A DNA stretch of 57,574 bases from the NCBI GenBank assembly GCA_023807065.1, contig JAJJLU010000388.1, forward strand, positions 1 to 57,574, in the 5' to 3' direction. A program made the position numbers and the translations under genes. A model generated the notes under the pieces. The model did not search any database and was not told the origin of the DNA. It saw nothing but the letters and a program-made list of their open reading frames with translations. Of the stretch, positions 40,290-51,500 are shown piece after piece; the stretch's first letter is position 1, and the number at the start of each line of letters is the position of its first letter. The DNA is from Isotricha intestinalis (taxonomy: Eukaryota > Ciliophora > Litostomatea > Vestibuliferida > Isotrichidae).

Positions 40290-42176
40290 ATGAGCAATTG
40301 CAATATATTATTAGAAATAACAGGATTTGAACCAAAAAATATAGATTCAATACCATACAAAGATTTAATATGTATTTTTAAATTAGATAATTATGAAGGT
40401 AGAATAAATATAGGAGAATATAATAATCAGAAAATAAATAATGTTGTAAAAAATGTAAAAAAAGATTTAAAATTTATGATTAAAATTGTTAATATTAAAT
40501 CAAATTCATTAATTGGAATTTCTGATATTATTCTTCCTTTTTCTTTAATTAAATCCACTAATATTTTATCAAAAAATGAAATAAATAAACAATGTTTATT
40601 AACTATGATTGAATCAACAAAACATTCTTTATTTGGTTCTTTTTCTAAAGAAAGAGATATTAAAATATCAATATGCATTAAATTTGAAGTTTTAAGCAGA
40701 AATAATATTAGTTTTATTAAAAGAAATTATAATAAAAGTCAAGGACTTTTAAATAAAACTTTAAAAATAGAAAATCAAAAAAGTCCTAAGGTGATAAATA
40801 AAAATAAAGATAAAATAAAAGAATTTGATTCTATTAAAACTCCTCCTAATAATAAAACAAAACACATAGTAGATTATAAAAATGATAAATTTTATACTAT
40901 GCCAAATAATCCAATTAATCCTTTAAAAAAATGTCAAAATAAAGGAATAAATAAAATTAAAAAGGAATTTTATTCTAATAGAAACGAAAAAGGAAAAGTA
41001 TTTAAATTTAATATGAAAAATAAATCAATAATTAGTGATAATGAAATTTATTTAAAAACTTCTCCAAATTTAAATAATAATAATATTATAAAATATAATA
41101 GAAAATATAATAATTCAATGACTGAAATTAGAAGTTCAATTGATCATTCAAAAAATATTTCTATGATTGAACCAAATATCTTTGATAATTATATTGAAAC
41201 TGAAGATAATTCAGATAAAATTGATAATGAAATATATTTTTCTTTGAATTATTTAAAATCTAACTTTAATATTTTTATGAATGATAATAATAAAGAAAGT
41301 ATTAATCAAAAAGTAATTGAAGATAATATTGAAAGTTTAAATAATTTTCATTCTCTTCTTATTTTAAAATTAGAACTTTTATTACAAAAAAGAAAAGATT
41401 TAATTGATTTTTATAAATCAAATATAGAAAATGTAAATTATATAATAAAAAAAAGAAATAAATTAACTCAATTAAATTTAAAATCAAATCATGAAAAAAT
41501 AAAAGTGAATTTAAATTCAAAATGTAATACAAATATATATAGAAATCAATGTCAAATTCATAAAAAAGAATTAAAAATATTTCAAAATATTTTTAATTCA
41601 CATTATTTTGAATATGATATTTTAAAATATAAAGAATCTTTATTAACGAAAAATATGGATAAAGATGATAAATTAAATTTATTAATTTCTTGTGTTAGAG
41701 CTTCAGTTTTTTCTTATGGAAATATTTCTCAAATTTATGAAGACGATGAAGATTCAAAAATAAAATTAAAAGCTTTATTATTTAGATATAAAATTAAAGA
41801 AAGTGAAGAAGAAAATTTATTAGATTTAAAAAACAATAGTATTAAAAAAAATTATGATGTTGATAAAATTAAAATTATTAAAGAAGTTGATGAAGAAAAA
41901 GAAGATGATAGTGAAGATGAATTTGAAGAACAAATAAATAAAAAAATTAAAGAAATTGAAAATAAAAAATTAAGTACTATTAAATTTGTTAAAATATCTA
42001 AAAATGAATTTCAATATGGAAAACATAAAATTAAAATAATATTAGATAACTCTGATATAAAAGTTGATTTAGGAAATAATAATTTATTAAAATTAGAAGA
42101 TTTTATATTAAAAAACAAAAAAAAAGAAGACCAAACTCAAAAAAGAATACCAAAAAGTTTCTTTAAAAAAATTTAG
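40290..42176 (+). CDS. C2-like N-terminal domain, coiled-coil protein
   Basis: 628 aa. Residues about 1-145 look like a beta-sandwich of the C2 type: ILLEITGFEP, DLICIFKLDN, then KDLKFMIKIVNIKSNSLIGISDIILPF and a last strand IKISICIKFEVL. A basic Asn-rich linker (about 150-310) follows, then helices (about 330-480, with FHSLLILKLELLLQKRKDLIDFYKSNIENVNYIIKKR) and an acidic patch (about 535-555). The calcium-binding Asp set of classical C2 domains is not evident. A membrane- or cilium-associated scaffold is plausible; the family is not recognised. It ends in TAG. Confidence 0.66.
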   Translation: MSNCNILLEITGFEPKNIDSIPYKDLICIFKLDNYEGRINIGEYNNQKINNVVKNVKKDLKFMIKIVNIKSNSLIGISDIILPFSLIKSTNILSKNEINKQCLLTMIESTKHSLFGSFSKERDIKISICIKFEVLSRNNISFIKRNYNKSQGLLNKTLKIENQKSPKVINKNKDKIKEFDSIKTPPNNKTKHIVDYKNDKFYTMPNNPINPLKKCQNKGINKIKKEFYSNRNEKGKVFKFNMKNKSIISDNEIYLKTSPNLNNNNIIKYNRKYNNSMTEIRSSIDHSKNISMIEPNIFDNYIETEDNSDKIDNEIYFSLNYLKSNFNIFMNDNNKESINQKVIEDNIESLNNFHSLLILKLELLLQKRKDLIDFYKSNIENVNYIIKKRNKLTQLNLKSNHEKIKVNLNSKCNTNIYRNQCQIHKKELKIFQNIFNSHYFEYDILKYKESLLTKNMDKDDKLNLLISCVRASVFSYGNISQIYEDDEDSKIKLKALLFRYKIKESEEENLLDLKNNSIKKNYDVDKIKIIKEVDEEKEDDSEDEFEEQINKKIKEIENKKLSTIKFVKISKNEFQYGKHKIKIILDNSDIKVDLGNNNLLKLEDFILKNKKKEDQTQKRIPKSFFKKI

Positions 42177-42328
42177 AATCGTTTAAAAATAAAAAAGTAT
42201 AATTTTAATATAATAAATATTTAAAAATTATAAACCCCAAAAAAAAATATTTTTAATTAAACAAAAAAACAATTTTTAGTTAAAAAAAAAACTAAATAAA
42301 GTTAAAAAATAATATAAGAAAACATAAT

Positions 42329-42802
42329 TTAAACCGTATCATCATCAAAAAACCATCTTATTTGTTTAGGACTGGTGAATTTCTTAGCAGAAAACTCTGC
42401 ATCACCAGCAGGTTTTTTTTTATGAGTAGCAGAGCTTAACATTGAAAGAATACTTAAGCAAACCGAACTAACTCTTAAAGCAGGAGACCATTCATTATAT
42501 AAAATAGATAAACAAATAAATCCATTTGAATATATATGTTCATGTGTTGGAATATGTCCTATAAATATTACTTCAGGACTTTCTATTGGCTATTTTTATT
42601 ATATAAATTTTTTTACATATTCATCTGGAAATTTAAATTGAAGAGTAAAATTTTCTCCCTCATATAAAGTCTTTTCTGCTCCTTTAAATGATATTTTCCA
42701 TATTCTATTATTTTTCTCATCCACTGATACTGAAAATGTGTCCTTAAATGTCTTTAAATCATCTAATTCTTTGTTTAAACGGTTTAAACGCTTTGCTTGC
42801 AT
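42329..42802 (-). CDS. UBE2W: Ubiquitin-conjugating enzyme E2, UBE2W-like (2 exons)
   Basis: Exon 1 is 42802-42617 and exon 2 is 42589-42329, joined across a 27-nt intron to give 148 aa, the normal UBC size. Exon 1 has the N-helix and TLYEGENFTLQFKFPDEY; exon 2 has HEHIYSNGFICLSILYNEWSP with catalytic Cys88, then SVCLSILSMLSS and the UBE2W-type end KKTxWFFDDDTV-like (here QIRWFFDDDTV). UBE2W attaches ubiquitin to protein N-termini and not to lysines. The usual His-Pro-Asn triad region reads H-x-H-x-Y-S-N-G as in UBE2W. A RING partner could be the MGRN1-type ligase at the left end, which is only a guess. Confidence 0.93.
42590..42616 (-). other. 27-nt intron of the E2 gene
   Basis: On the minus strand it begins GTAAAAAAATTT and ends AATAAAAATAG. 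Splicing joins TAT (Tyr62) to CCA in frame and completes the UBC fold. Retained, it would bring a TAA six codons on. It has the same length and edge sequences as the sorting nexin intron. Confidence 0.93.
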
Positions 42803-42906
42803 TTTTTAAATAAATTATATTATTTTTTATGTTTTATCAAATTATAATTTTATTTTTTTTTTGAGATAATTATTTTATTTATTTATTTATTTTTTTTATT
42901 ATATAT

Positions 42907-43446
42907 TTATGCTATGTTTAATATTTCATATTTATTATCATCTTTTAATTTTCTTTCAGTTAAAGCATGAAGAGCAATAATATATTTAATATGATTATCA
43001 ACATTGAAATTACTATTATCTTTAATAGTTAAATCTCTGAAAATTATTGAATTTTTAGGAACAACATATTGATTACTTAATTCAACACAAGGAGAAACAA
43101 TACAATTAGATTCAATACTACAATCAATTAAATGACATTTATAATTAATAACACAATTATTTTCAACAGAAGTATTTTGAAGATAACTTCCAATTCTAAA
43201 ATGATTATAATTTCCAATATATATTGTTATAGGTTCTTCTTTTTCTAATAATGCACTGTAACGAGGACAAACTTTTATTATTACATTTTCTTCTATTATA
43301 TTATATTCTCCTATTATTAAGGAACATCCATCTACTATTAATGTTGCTTTTGGATGAAGGATTGTTCCATATCCTAAACTTAATTTTCCATCGTTTATTA
43401 TATCAAATTTAGCATCTTTACTTGCTATTGGATTTTTATCTGTCAT
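42907..43446 (-). CDS. DCTN6: Dynactin subunit 6 (p27)
   Basis: 179 aa, the family length. It is a left-handed parallel beta-helix made of hexapeptide turns (LSLGYG, TILHPKATLIVDGCSLIIGEYNIIEENVII, YIGNYNHFRIGSYLQ, NCVINYKCHLIDCSIESNCIVSPCVEL) with the DCTN6 pattern IHPKA-IIGExNxIEE and a short C-terminal helix. With p25 (DCTN5) it caps the pointed end of dynactin and links dynein to cargo. Same strand as the E2 gene, 104 bp upstream of it. Confidence 0.85.
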   Translation of the reverse strand: MTDKNPIASKDAKFDIINDGKLSLGYGTILHPKATLIVDGCSLIIGEYNIIEENVIIKVCPRYSALLEKEEPITIYIGNYNHFRIGSYLQNTSVENNCVINYKCHLIDCSIESNCIVSPCVELSNQYVVPKNSIIFRDLTIKDNSNFNVDNHIKYIIALHALTERKLKDDNKYEILNIA

Positions 43447-43861
43447 CTTTTTTTTTGAATATTATTTTTTTTATTTTTTTTAAATTTTTAAATGATAAAT
43501 AGAATTAATTTTAAATAGTATAAAGAGAGTAAAACAAAATCATAAAAAAACATAAAATCAAACTATATAAATATAAATAACAATCAAATAACATTGATCA
43601 ATTTAATTTATAAAATTATTTTAAATCCATAAAACCTAAAAATTTTATTGTATTAAGATTTTTAATTCAAAAGTGAATTCAAATCAATATTATGATAATT
43701 TTAAAGATATATATAATTAAATTTAAGTTTAATTGATTCATTGTATTTTTTATTTAAAAATAAAAGTTAAAATATTATATGATTTAGTTGATTGTATTTG
43801 AATGTTTTTCTTTTTTTTTATTAATAAAATTATTAATATTATTTTTAATTTTCAAAATTTA
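43447..43861. promoter_or_regulatory. Divergent spacer, DCTN6 / MFS carrier
   Basis: 415 bp from the DCTN6 start to the preferred start of the carrier gene. A+T-rich, no tRNA, no open frame and no recognised site. Poly-T and poly-A runs at the edges flank both starts. Confidence 0.4.
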
Positions 43862-45349
43862 ATGAATTCAATAAACCAATTTTTAAATTATAAAGATAAT
43901 AAATCATTACAGCAAATATTGAATAATCCTTCAAATATTTTTGAAAATCCAAATAAATATTCTTTAGATAATAATATAGATATAATAAATATATATAATC
44001 CAGATATTCCATTACCATTATATTTTCAAATAAATAAAATAATAAGAATAAAACTTTTATTATATTTATTTATAATACACATAATATGTAATTTAGAAAA
44101 AGGAATATATCTATCAAACGAAAAAATAATTAAGAATTATTATAATTTAAATAATAAATTATTATTATTTGGATTTTTTAATAATGTAGGTAAATTAATA
44201 GGAATAATAATATATACTTTTTTAATAAATAGAATACCAAAAAATAAACTTTTAATAATGTGTATGTTAGGAAGAGGATCTTTTTTATTTTCTATGATAT
44301 GGATAAAAGATTATCCTTGTTTTTTTATGATATTTCTTAATTTTTTTAATATATTTTTCTCAATTTATTTTCCAATTTGGTGTGATCAATACTGTAATTC
44401 AAGTAAAAAAATTATAATGTTAACTATAATAGAAACTGGTTTTCCATTAGGAATTTTTATAGGATATTCTTTAGGAATTTTTTATTATGAAAAATGGAGT
44501 GAATTATTATGTTTAAATGGATTATTATATTTTTTGTTAATTATTTGTTTTCTAAAATTTGACAAAAAATATTTTAATATGAAACAACCGAAAAAAATTA
44601 AACTCAATGAAGATGATTCAAATTCAGAAAATGAAAGTTTCATAATAAGAAGAAACTATTCAATTATTGAAATATTAGATTATATTTTAAAAAAAAAATA
44701 TTTGATTTTTATTGTTTTATCTTTAACAATTAGTTTTTTTTCTCTTAATATTTTTATTTATTATCACATAGATTATATAAAAGAAATTTATAATATTACT
44801 TTAATAAACACAGAAGAAATATTATTTAGAATAATTAATTATATGTTTTTTTCCCTTGGTATTTTATTTGGAGGAATATTAGGTTATTCAATTGGAATTT
44901 ATAGAGATAAAATTTGGTTTATTACTTCAACTATATTAAGTCTTTTTTCTTATTTAAGTATATGTCCGTTATTTATTATTAATAATGTTTTTTCTTATTA
45001 TATATGTGTTTCATTATATTTTTTTTTTTTTGGAGCCAAATTACCTCTTGAATTAGTAATTATATTTAAATCAGTTCATAATTACATTAAAGGAGAAACT
45101 TCTTGTATATTATATTTTTTTCTTACTTTATTCGGGTATTTACCTTCAAGTTTTATTTTTAATTTTATTTATAATATTACTTCTATGAAATTTACTATGA
45201 TTTCTTGTTCTCAATTGTCTTTTTTTGGAACTTGTTTTTCTTTTTTTGCTTCTTGTCTTATGATAAAAAATCAAAATGCAAACACTAGTCATGTAAGTAT
45301 CAGTGATAATAATGATAATGACTTAGTTATGATTGAACAAATTAAATAA
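43862..45349 (+). CDS. Major facilitator superfamily-type transporter
   Basis: 495 aa from the ATG at 43862; an upstream in-frame ATG at 43802 would only add 20 Phe/Ile-rich residues. About twelve membrane spans are seen in two sets: residues 55-245 (with KLLLFGFFNNVGKLIGIIIYTFLINRIPKNKLL, the MFS loop 2-3 pattern of Gly and basic residues) and 285-475 (with GILFGGILGYSIGIYRDK as the second-half equivalent). A hydrophilic loop (about 240-275) lies between the halves. Substrate unknown. The Asn/Asp-rich C-terminus is cytosolic. Confidence 0.72.
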   Translation: MNSINQFLNYKDNKSLQQILNNPSNIFENPNKYSLDNNIDIINIYNPDIPLPLYFQINKIIRIKLLLYLFIIHIICNLEKGIYLSNEKIIKNYYNLNNKLLLFGFFNNVGKLIGIIIYTFLINRIPKNKLLIMCMLGRGSFLFSMIWIKDYPCFFMIFLNFFNIFFSIYFPIWCDQYCNSSKKIIMLTIIETGFPLGIFIGYSLGIFYYEKWSELLCLNGLLYFLLIICFLKFDKKYFNMKQPKKIKLNEDDSNSENESFIIRRNYSIIEILDYILKKKYLIFIVLSLTISFFSLNIFIYYHIDYIKEIYNITLINTEEILFRIINYMFFSLGILFGGILGYSIGIYRDKIWFITSTILSLFSYLSICPLFIINNVFSYYICVSLYFFFFGAKLPLELVIIFKSVHNYIKGETSCILYFFLTLFGYLPSSFIFNFIYNITSMKFTMISCSQLSFFGTCFSFFASCLMIKNQNANTSHVSISDNNDNDLVMIEQIK

Positions 45350-45529
45350 ATATATAGTTATTTATTTATTTTATTATTTATTAAGACTTGTTATTACCTT
45401 AATTTTATAAATAATTGTGATTCATTATATTTAAAATGAGTTTATTATTATAAAAACAATATTAAAATATAATAAATAATAAATTTTCCAAAAAATAAAT
45501 ATTTTAATTTTTTTATTTCTTTTTTTTAA

Positions 45530-48500
45530 ATGGATTTTGAAAAACCAAAAGTAATTAATTTTTCTTTGGAAAATTTAAATAACATTATTTCAAATATTCA
45601 AAAAAAAAATGAATATTCTTTTCACATTGATCAATTAGAAAATATAGATATTATGGATAAAAATAAAAGATTAATATTTAAATACTTAATCGATTTACAA
45701 TCTATTAATTATCATGTTCAAAAATTTAAAAATCCTTTTAAAAATTCTTTAGGAAATTCTAAAATAATAAAATATATATTATATATATTTCATTTAATTG
45801 ACAATGAAATTCAATTAAAAAAAGATCTATTATTTCCAATTTTATATCAATATCTTTTTTTCTTAAAAAAAAATAACATTATTGACATACAAGAAATAAC
45901 TTTTATAACTCAAATATTATTTCAAATTAATTTAGAGAATATATATTTAAATTATATTATAAATGAAAATTCATTTCAATTAATTGAGAAAATATTAGAT
46001 ATATTAATAAAAAACAATTTTCAAATTCCATTTATTTTAGGAGAAAAATTAATATCTTCTTTAGAAATTTTAATAGAAAATGATATTATTAAATATCAAA
46101 TTAAGAAGAATTATTTCTTTTTTAAATTATTGAAATTAAACATTAAAGAAAAAAATTTAATGGATAAAATATATAATTTTCTCTTAAAAATAGAATTTTT
46201 AATAAATGATGAATTTTATCAAAGAATATATTTTAGAGAAAGTATAGAAGATTTAGAATATTTTAATAAAATATCAAAATATATAAAAATAATAATGAAA
46301 AAAGAAAAAGAATTATTTAATTCTAAACAATTTAAAATAAAAAGTGGATTTTTATTAATTAGAGAAATTATAGGAAGAACAATAAATTTACCTAATGATA
46401 AATTAGATCAATTTTCAATAATGTTTTCTTTTAAAATCTTTGAAAATAAAATCAATCCAAGTAAAAATGAAATAAATATACTTCAATATTTAGATGAAAA
46501 GAATAATGTATTTAGGCTTTTTTATAAATATTTAAATGATAATTGTTTAATAATCGAATTTGAAATAAATAAAAAAAAAGTTTTTACTAAAAATATTTCT
46601 TTTTCTTTTGATTATTTTATTTGTGTTTCTGGTTATCATCATAAAATAAAAATTAAAAACAAAAATAAAACTGGTTTTTTAATTAATTTCAATGGAGAAA
46701 TTAATTATTTTGAAACAGGAAAAATTAGTCATTCAAAAAAAGGAACTCTTAAAATTTCAGATGTTAATTCTTTTGGAATTTTTGGAGATTTTTTTTTTTT
46801 TCAAAAAAGATTCGAAGAAGAAGATATGAAATTATTAAATGACTTTAATAATTATTATCATTATTTTTTCCAAAAAAAAAAATTCCCTCAAAATGAAATC
46901 ACAAGACATCCTAAATTTAAAAATTTTGAAAATAATGAATCAATTAAATATTTTTTTTTAAAAAAAAAAAATTATTCAAATTGTAATATAAGTCAAATTT
47001 CATTGAATAATTATAATGATTCAAATATAATAAATTATAAAATTGAATTCCCAATATATTCATTTATTAATAATAAAGGAATTGAATTTTTAATTCTTCA
47101 ATTACATAATCTTTCATCTCAAAATGATAATAATATTTTTAATAAAGGAATGATTACTATATTTAAATTATTAAATCCTTTATTTGAAAAAGATATTTTT
47201 AATGATTATTTTGATAAAAGTGAAGATGAATATAATGAAATTAATTTATTTTTTGTTTCTCTTATTTCTATTTTTTATAATACTAAAGAAGAAGATTTAA
47301 AAATTAAAATATCTAATAAATTATTTCAAATAATGAATTCTTTTATTATTTCCTTTAATTTATATGAACAATATTTTTTAAGAGATTTATTATTTAATAT
47401 TATTTTAGATTTAAAATTTTATGAAAAAAAAGCAGAAAATATTTCTTCTTTTTTTCAATTAGTAAAAAACTCTTTTCAAAATGGAAATATTAATAAAGAA
47501 ATTTATAAAAGAGTAATTAAAATAGGTTTTATTTTAAATAAAAAACATGAAATTAATCAATATTTTAAATTAATTTTAGATTTTTTATTAGAATATAATC
47601 AAGAAATAAATGAAATTATTATTCATCAAATTTTAAGTGGTTTATTTAATTTAAAAGATGAAAATCATAAAATGAAATTTAAATTTTTAAAATTTGTTTA
47701 TATTAATTTAAATTTTTTTGAAAACAAAATCCAAAGTTTATTTAATAAATTAAAAAATGAATTAGAAACAATTCAAAATTCTCATTGTAAATATTGTCAG
47801 AAATCTCTTTATTTATGTTATTTATTAATTAATCTAATTAATAATGATAATTCAAAATTTAAAAAAGGAATATCGAAATATTATTTTAATTATTCATTTA
47901 TGATAAATCCAACTATTAATTTTTTATATTGTGTTTTAATAGAACCTTTTGATAAATTTGAACCTAAAATAAAGTGGAAAATTATTAAAAAAAAAAATTT
48001 TGATGATATTCTAGAATTTTCTTCTTATAATAGTTTTTCAAATAAGAACAAATTTTGTAATAAAATGAAATCAATATATTTTTACTTTAATTATGTTATT
48101 AATAGGCAATTATATAATTCAAAAAATCAAAATGAAATAAAACAAAATGTAATTTATATTTTAAATTGGTTATTTAACTTTATTTGTGAAATAAATGCAA
48201 TAATAGAAGATGATGAAAAACAAAAAGAAATTTCAAATTATTTTTTCTGTAAAAAAGGAGGAATATGTATATCTTGGTTTAATTTATTTTATTCATTTAT
48301 AAATAAAAAAGTATTTAATAAATATTCAAGTGATTTATTTAGAAATTTAATTGAATCTAATTATAATCCTTTTATTTTTAGAATTATTTTTCCAATAAAT
48401 ATAAAGAATATTATAATAAAACATTCTTTAAGAGACTATTTCTTTGATTATTTCTTATCTTTATTAAAAGAAGGTTTATTAGATGAATATAGACTTAATA

Positions 48501-51500
48501 ATTATATTATATTTTTATCTTATATTTATCAATATCTTCTTAATCAAAAAATACTGTCTAAAAAATTAGAATCAAATATTTTAGAATATTTAAGTTTTTT
48601 TAACACAAATAAATTATTTCAATTTAAATTTTTAATTCCTATAAATCCTTTAGAACAAAATAATAATATTTCTATATTAGAAATATTTATGAAAATAATT
48701 ATTTTATTGTATGAAAAATTCAATAAAGTATATTATAGTCTTTTCGAATGTTTTTTTTTAAAGGATGAAAACAATTCAATTATTTATGATATTAACAATT
48801 GTGAATTAGAAGAAGATAATACTTTTAAAATTATGAAAGAAAATTTAAAAAGAACTTTTATTCAAATTGATATTCCTTATTGTATTATTTTTTTAAATGA
48901 ATTAATTGATTTAAAAATAAAATTCTTAAATAATGATAAAGATATGTTAAAAACAATTAAAAAAATAATAAAGGTTTGTTTAAATGAGAATGAAAATCTT
49001 TTTAAAGATTTAAAAATTCCCGAAAAGAAAGTAAGTCATTTAAAATTTGGGAAAGATATTTTAGAACTTATTCAAAAAAATAAAAATTTATCTTATGAAT
49101 CTATAAAAATATTATGTATAGAAAAATCAAAATTAAGTTTTAATAATTTTGAGAATGAAATAAATTTTCAAGATAATAATATTCATAAAGCAAATACATG
49201 TAATTATGAAAAAAATAAAGAAAAAACAATAACTTCTTTAATTAATGATGAAATTGAAAGATATAAAAATCCTAAAAATAAAAATAATAAAAGAAAAATT
49301 TCTCATTTTTTTTCTTATCATAAATTAAAAATAGATAATAATGATATTAAAATTACAAGAAAAAAAAGTTTTAATTCTAAATCAAATCTTTTACATAAAT
49401 TATATTATTCAGAAACAAAATTTGAAAAAGAAAAAATAAATATTCCTGATTATTATTTTTCAAATATTTTTAAAAAAAATAATAAAATTGAAAGAAAAAT
49501 TTGTTTTAATCCAAAAAATTTTTTAATATGGAAAAATTTTTCATATGCTTTTTCAGATTTAATATTTTATAATAAGAAATTTATAAGAATGAAAAAATAT
49601 TTTTATTCAAGTTATAAAAAGATAATGGTAACACATAAAAAAGAAGAAAATTCATTGGAACTTAATTATCCAACAAAGTTAAAAAATTATACAGTTAAAT
49701 CATATTATAAACCTTTTTTAAAACCAGATTTAAATTTTTATAAAAATCCACTTATATCAATTTCTCATAAATATTATAATAATAATAAGAAAGACTCAAG
49801 ATTATCAAATATTATTTTTAAAAAAATAATTCCTACAAATACAGATAGAAATAATAAAATTGAATGTGAATATTTCTTTAATCAAGGTTCTATTTATGGT
49901 GAATTTTTATTTTTTGATTATTTTATTTGTTTTGAAGATAAATCAAAATATGATAAAAGAAATAATAAGAATCTTTCATTTGAAGAACAATATGATTATA
50001 TTTTTTCAAGTGAAAATGAAGATAAAATTATAGGAAGAAATAAATATATATTAATATTTTATGATGAAATTGAAGAAATTTTAATAAGAAGTTTTTTCTT
50101 TCAAAATATTGGTTTTGAAATATTTCTTAATAATAAAAAAACATATCTTTTTAATTTTATAAATCAAAAAAATATAAATAAATTCAAAGAACATTTTACA
50201 TTTTTTTATAATAAAATAAAACTAGAAAAAAATGATGATTTATTTAAAATTAATTTATCTAAAATGTTTAAAAAGCAACATTATCAAAATGAATATAAAA
50301 AGGGGAAATTATCATCTTTTAATTATTTATTAATTATAAACAAATATACATCTCGAAGTTATAATAATTTAAATCAATATCCAATATTTCCATTATTATA
50401 TTTATCATCAGATAATATTAAAAAAATAAGACAATTAAATAAAGTATTATGTATTCAAAATTTAACAAAACAATCAAAATTAAAATATTTAATGAATTAT
50501 GAAGCAAATGAATGTCACTTTAATATCCATTATTCAAATCAAGGATATATATTATATTATTTAATAAGAGTAAATCCAATGTCTTTTCTTCAAATCAAAT
50601 TCCAATCTGGAAAATTTGATTCTCCTTCAAGATTATTTTATTCAATTAATGACTTTTTATCTGTTTATGAAATAAGTGAAGAAAACAGAGAATTAATTCC
50701 AGAATTTTTTCATAATTATAATTTCATGTTAAATTTAAATAAAAATTACTTTGGAAAATTCAATCATGAATTAATTAATAATGTTAATTGTTTTCCTTTT
50801 GATAATTGTGTTCATTTTATTATTGATTTAAGGAAAAAATTAGATGAGATAGATATTCATGATTGGATTGATTTTATTTTTGGTTATTTACAAAGTAAAT
50901 TTGATGATGAACATTTTAGACTTTTTCCTAAATTTTCTTATTCTAAATTTAATGATTTAAATAAACAATTAGAAAACATTGAACCTAAAAAAGATATTTC
51001 TTTATTAAATGAATTTAGAGATAAATTATCTCTTCTTTCTTTAGGAATTACTCCCATTCAAATTTTTGAAAGTCCTCATCCTATTAGAGATATTATTAAA
51101 AAAAATAAAAAAGAAGAAATTGATAAAAAAATAATTAAAAATTTTACTTCATTGATGAAAAATTTTCAAAACAAAAAATATTTTTTTATTTGTGAAGAAA
51201 AATCAATATTTTTATTCTCTAATGATATTATTTATGAATTATCAACTTCATTAGAAATAATAACAAATATTTCTGATAAAGAAGGAAAACAAATAAATAT
51301 AATTCCAGAAAATAATTGTTTTTGTCATTATAAAAAAGACTTATATTTTTTTTGTAGAGATATAGACTCAGTAATAAAAGTATATACTCAAAAAAAAGAA
51401 TTTTTAGTTTTTGAATGGAAATGTTTTGTATCTTCAATAATATTACAATTATTAGATGAAGTTAATATTATTATTGGAGATCAAAATGGATTTATTAGTA

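Noticed and set aside
42234..42242. Internal CCCCAAAA as an interstitial telomere remnant
   Set aside because: A single copy, not the CCCCAAT unit of this chromosome; chance.
43802..43861. 20-residue N-terminal extension of the MFS carrier
   Set aside because: It is Phe/Ile-rich, encoded by T runs typical of 5' UTRs here; the ATG at 43862 opens a normal hydrophilic N-terminus.
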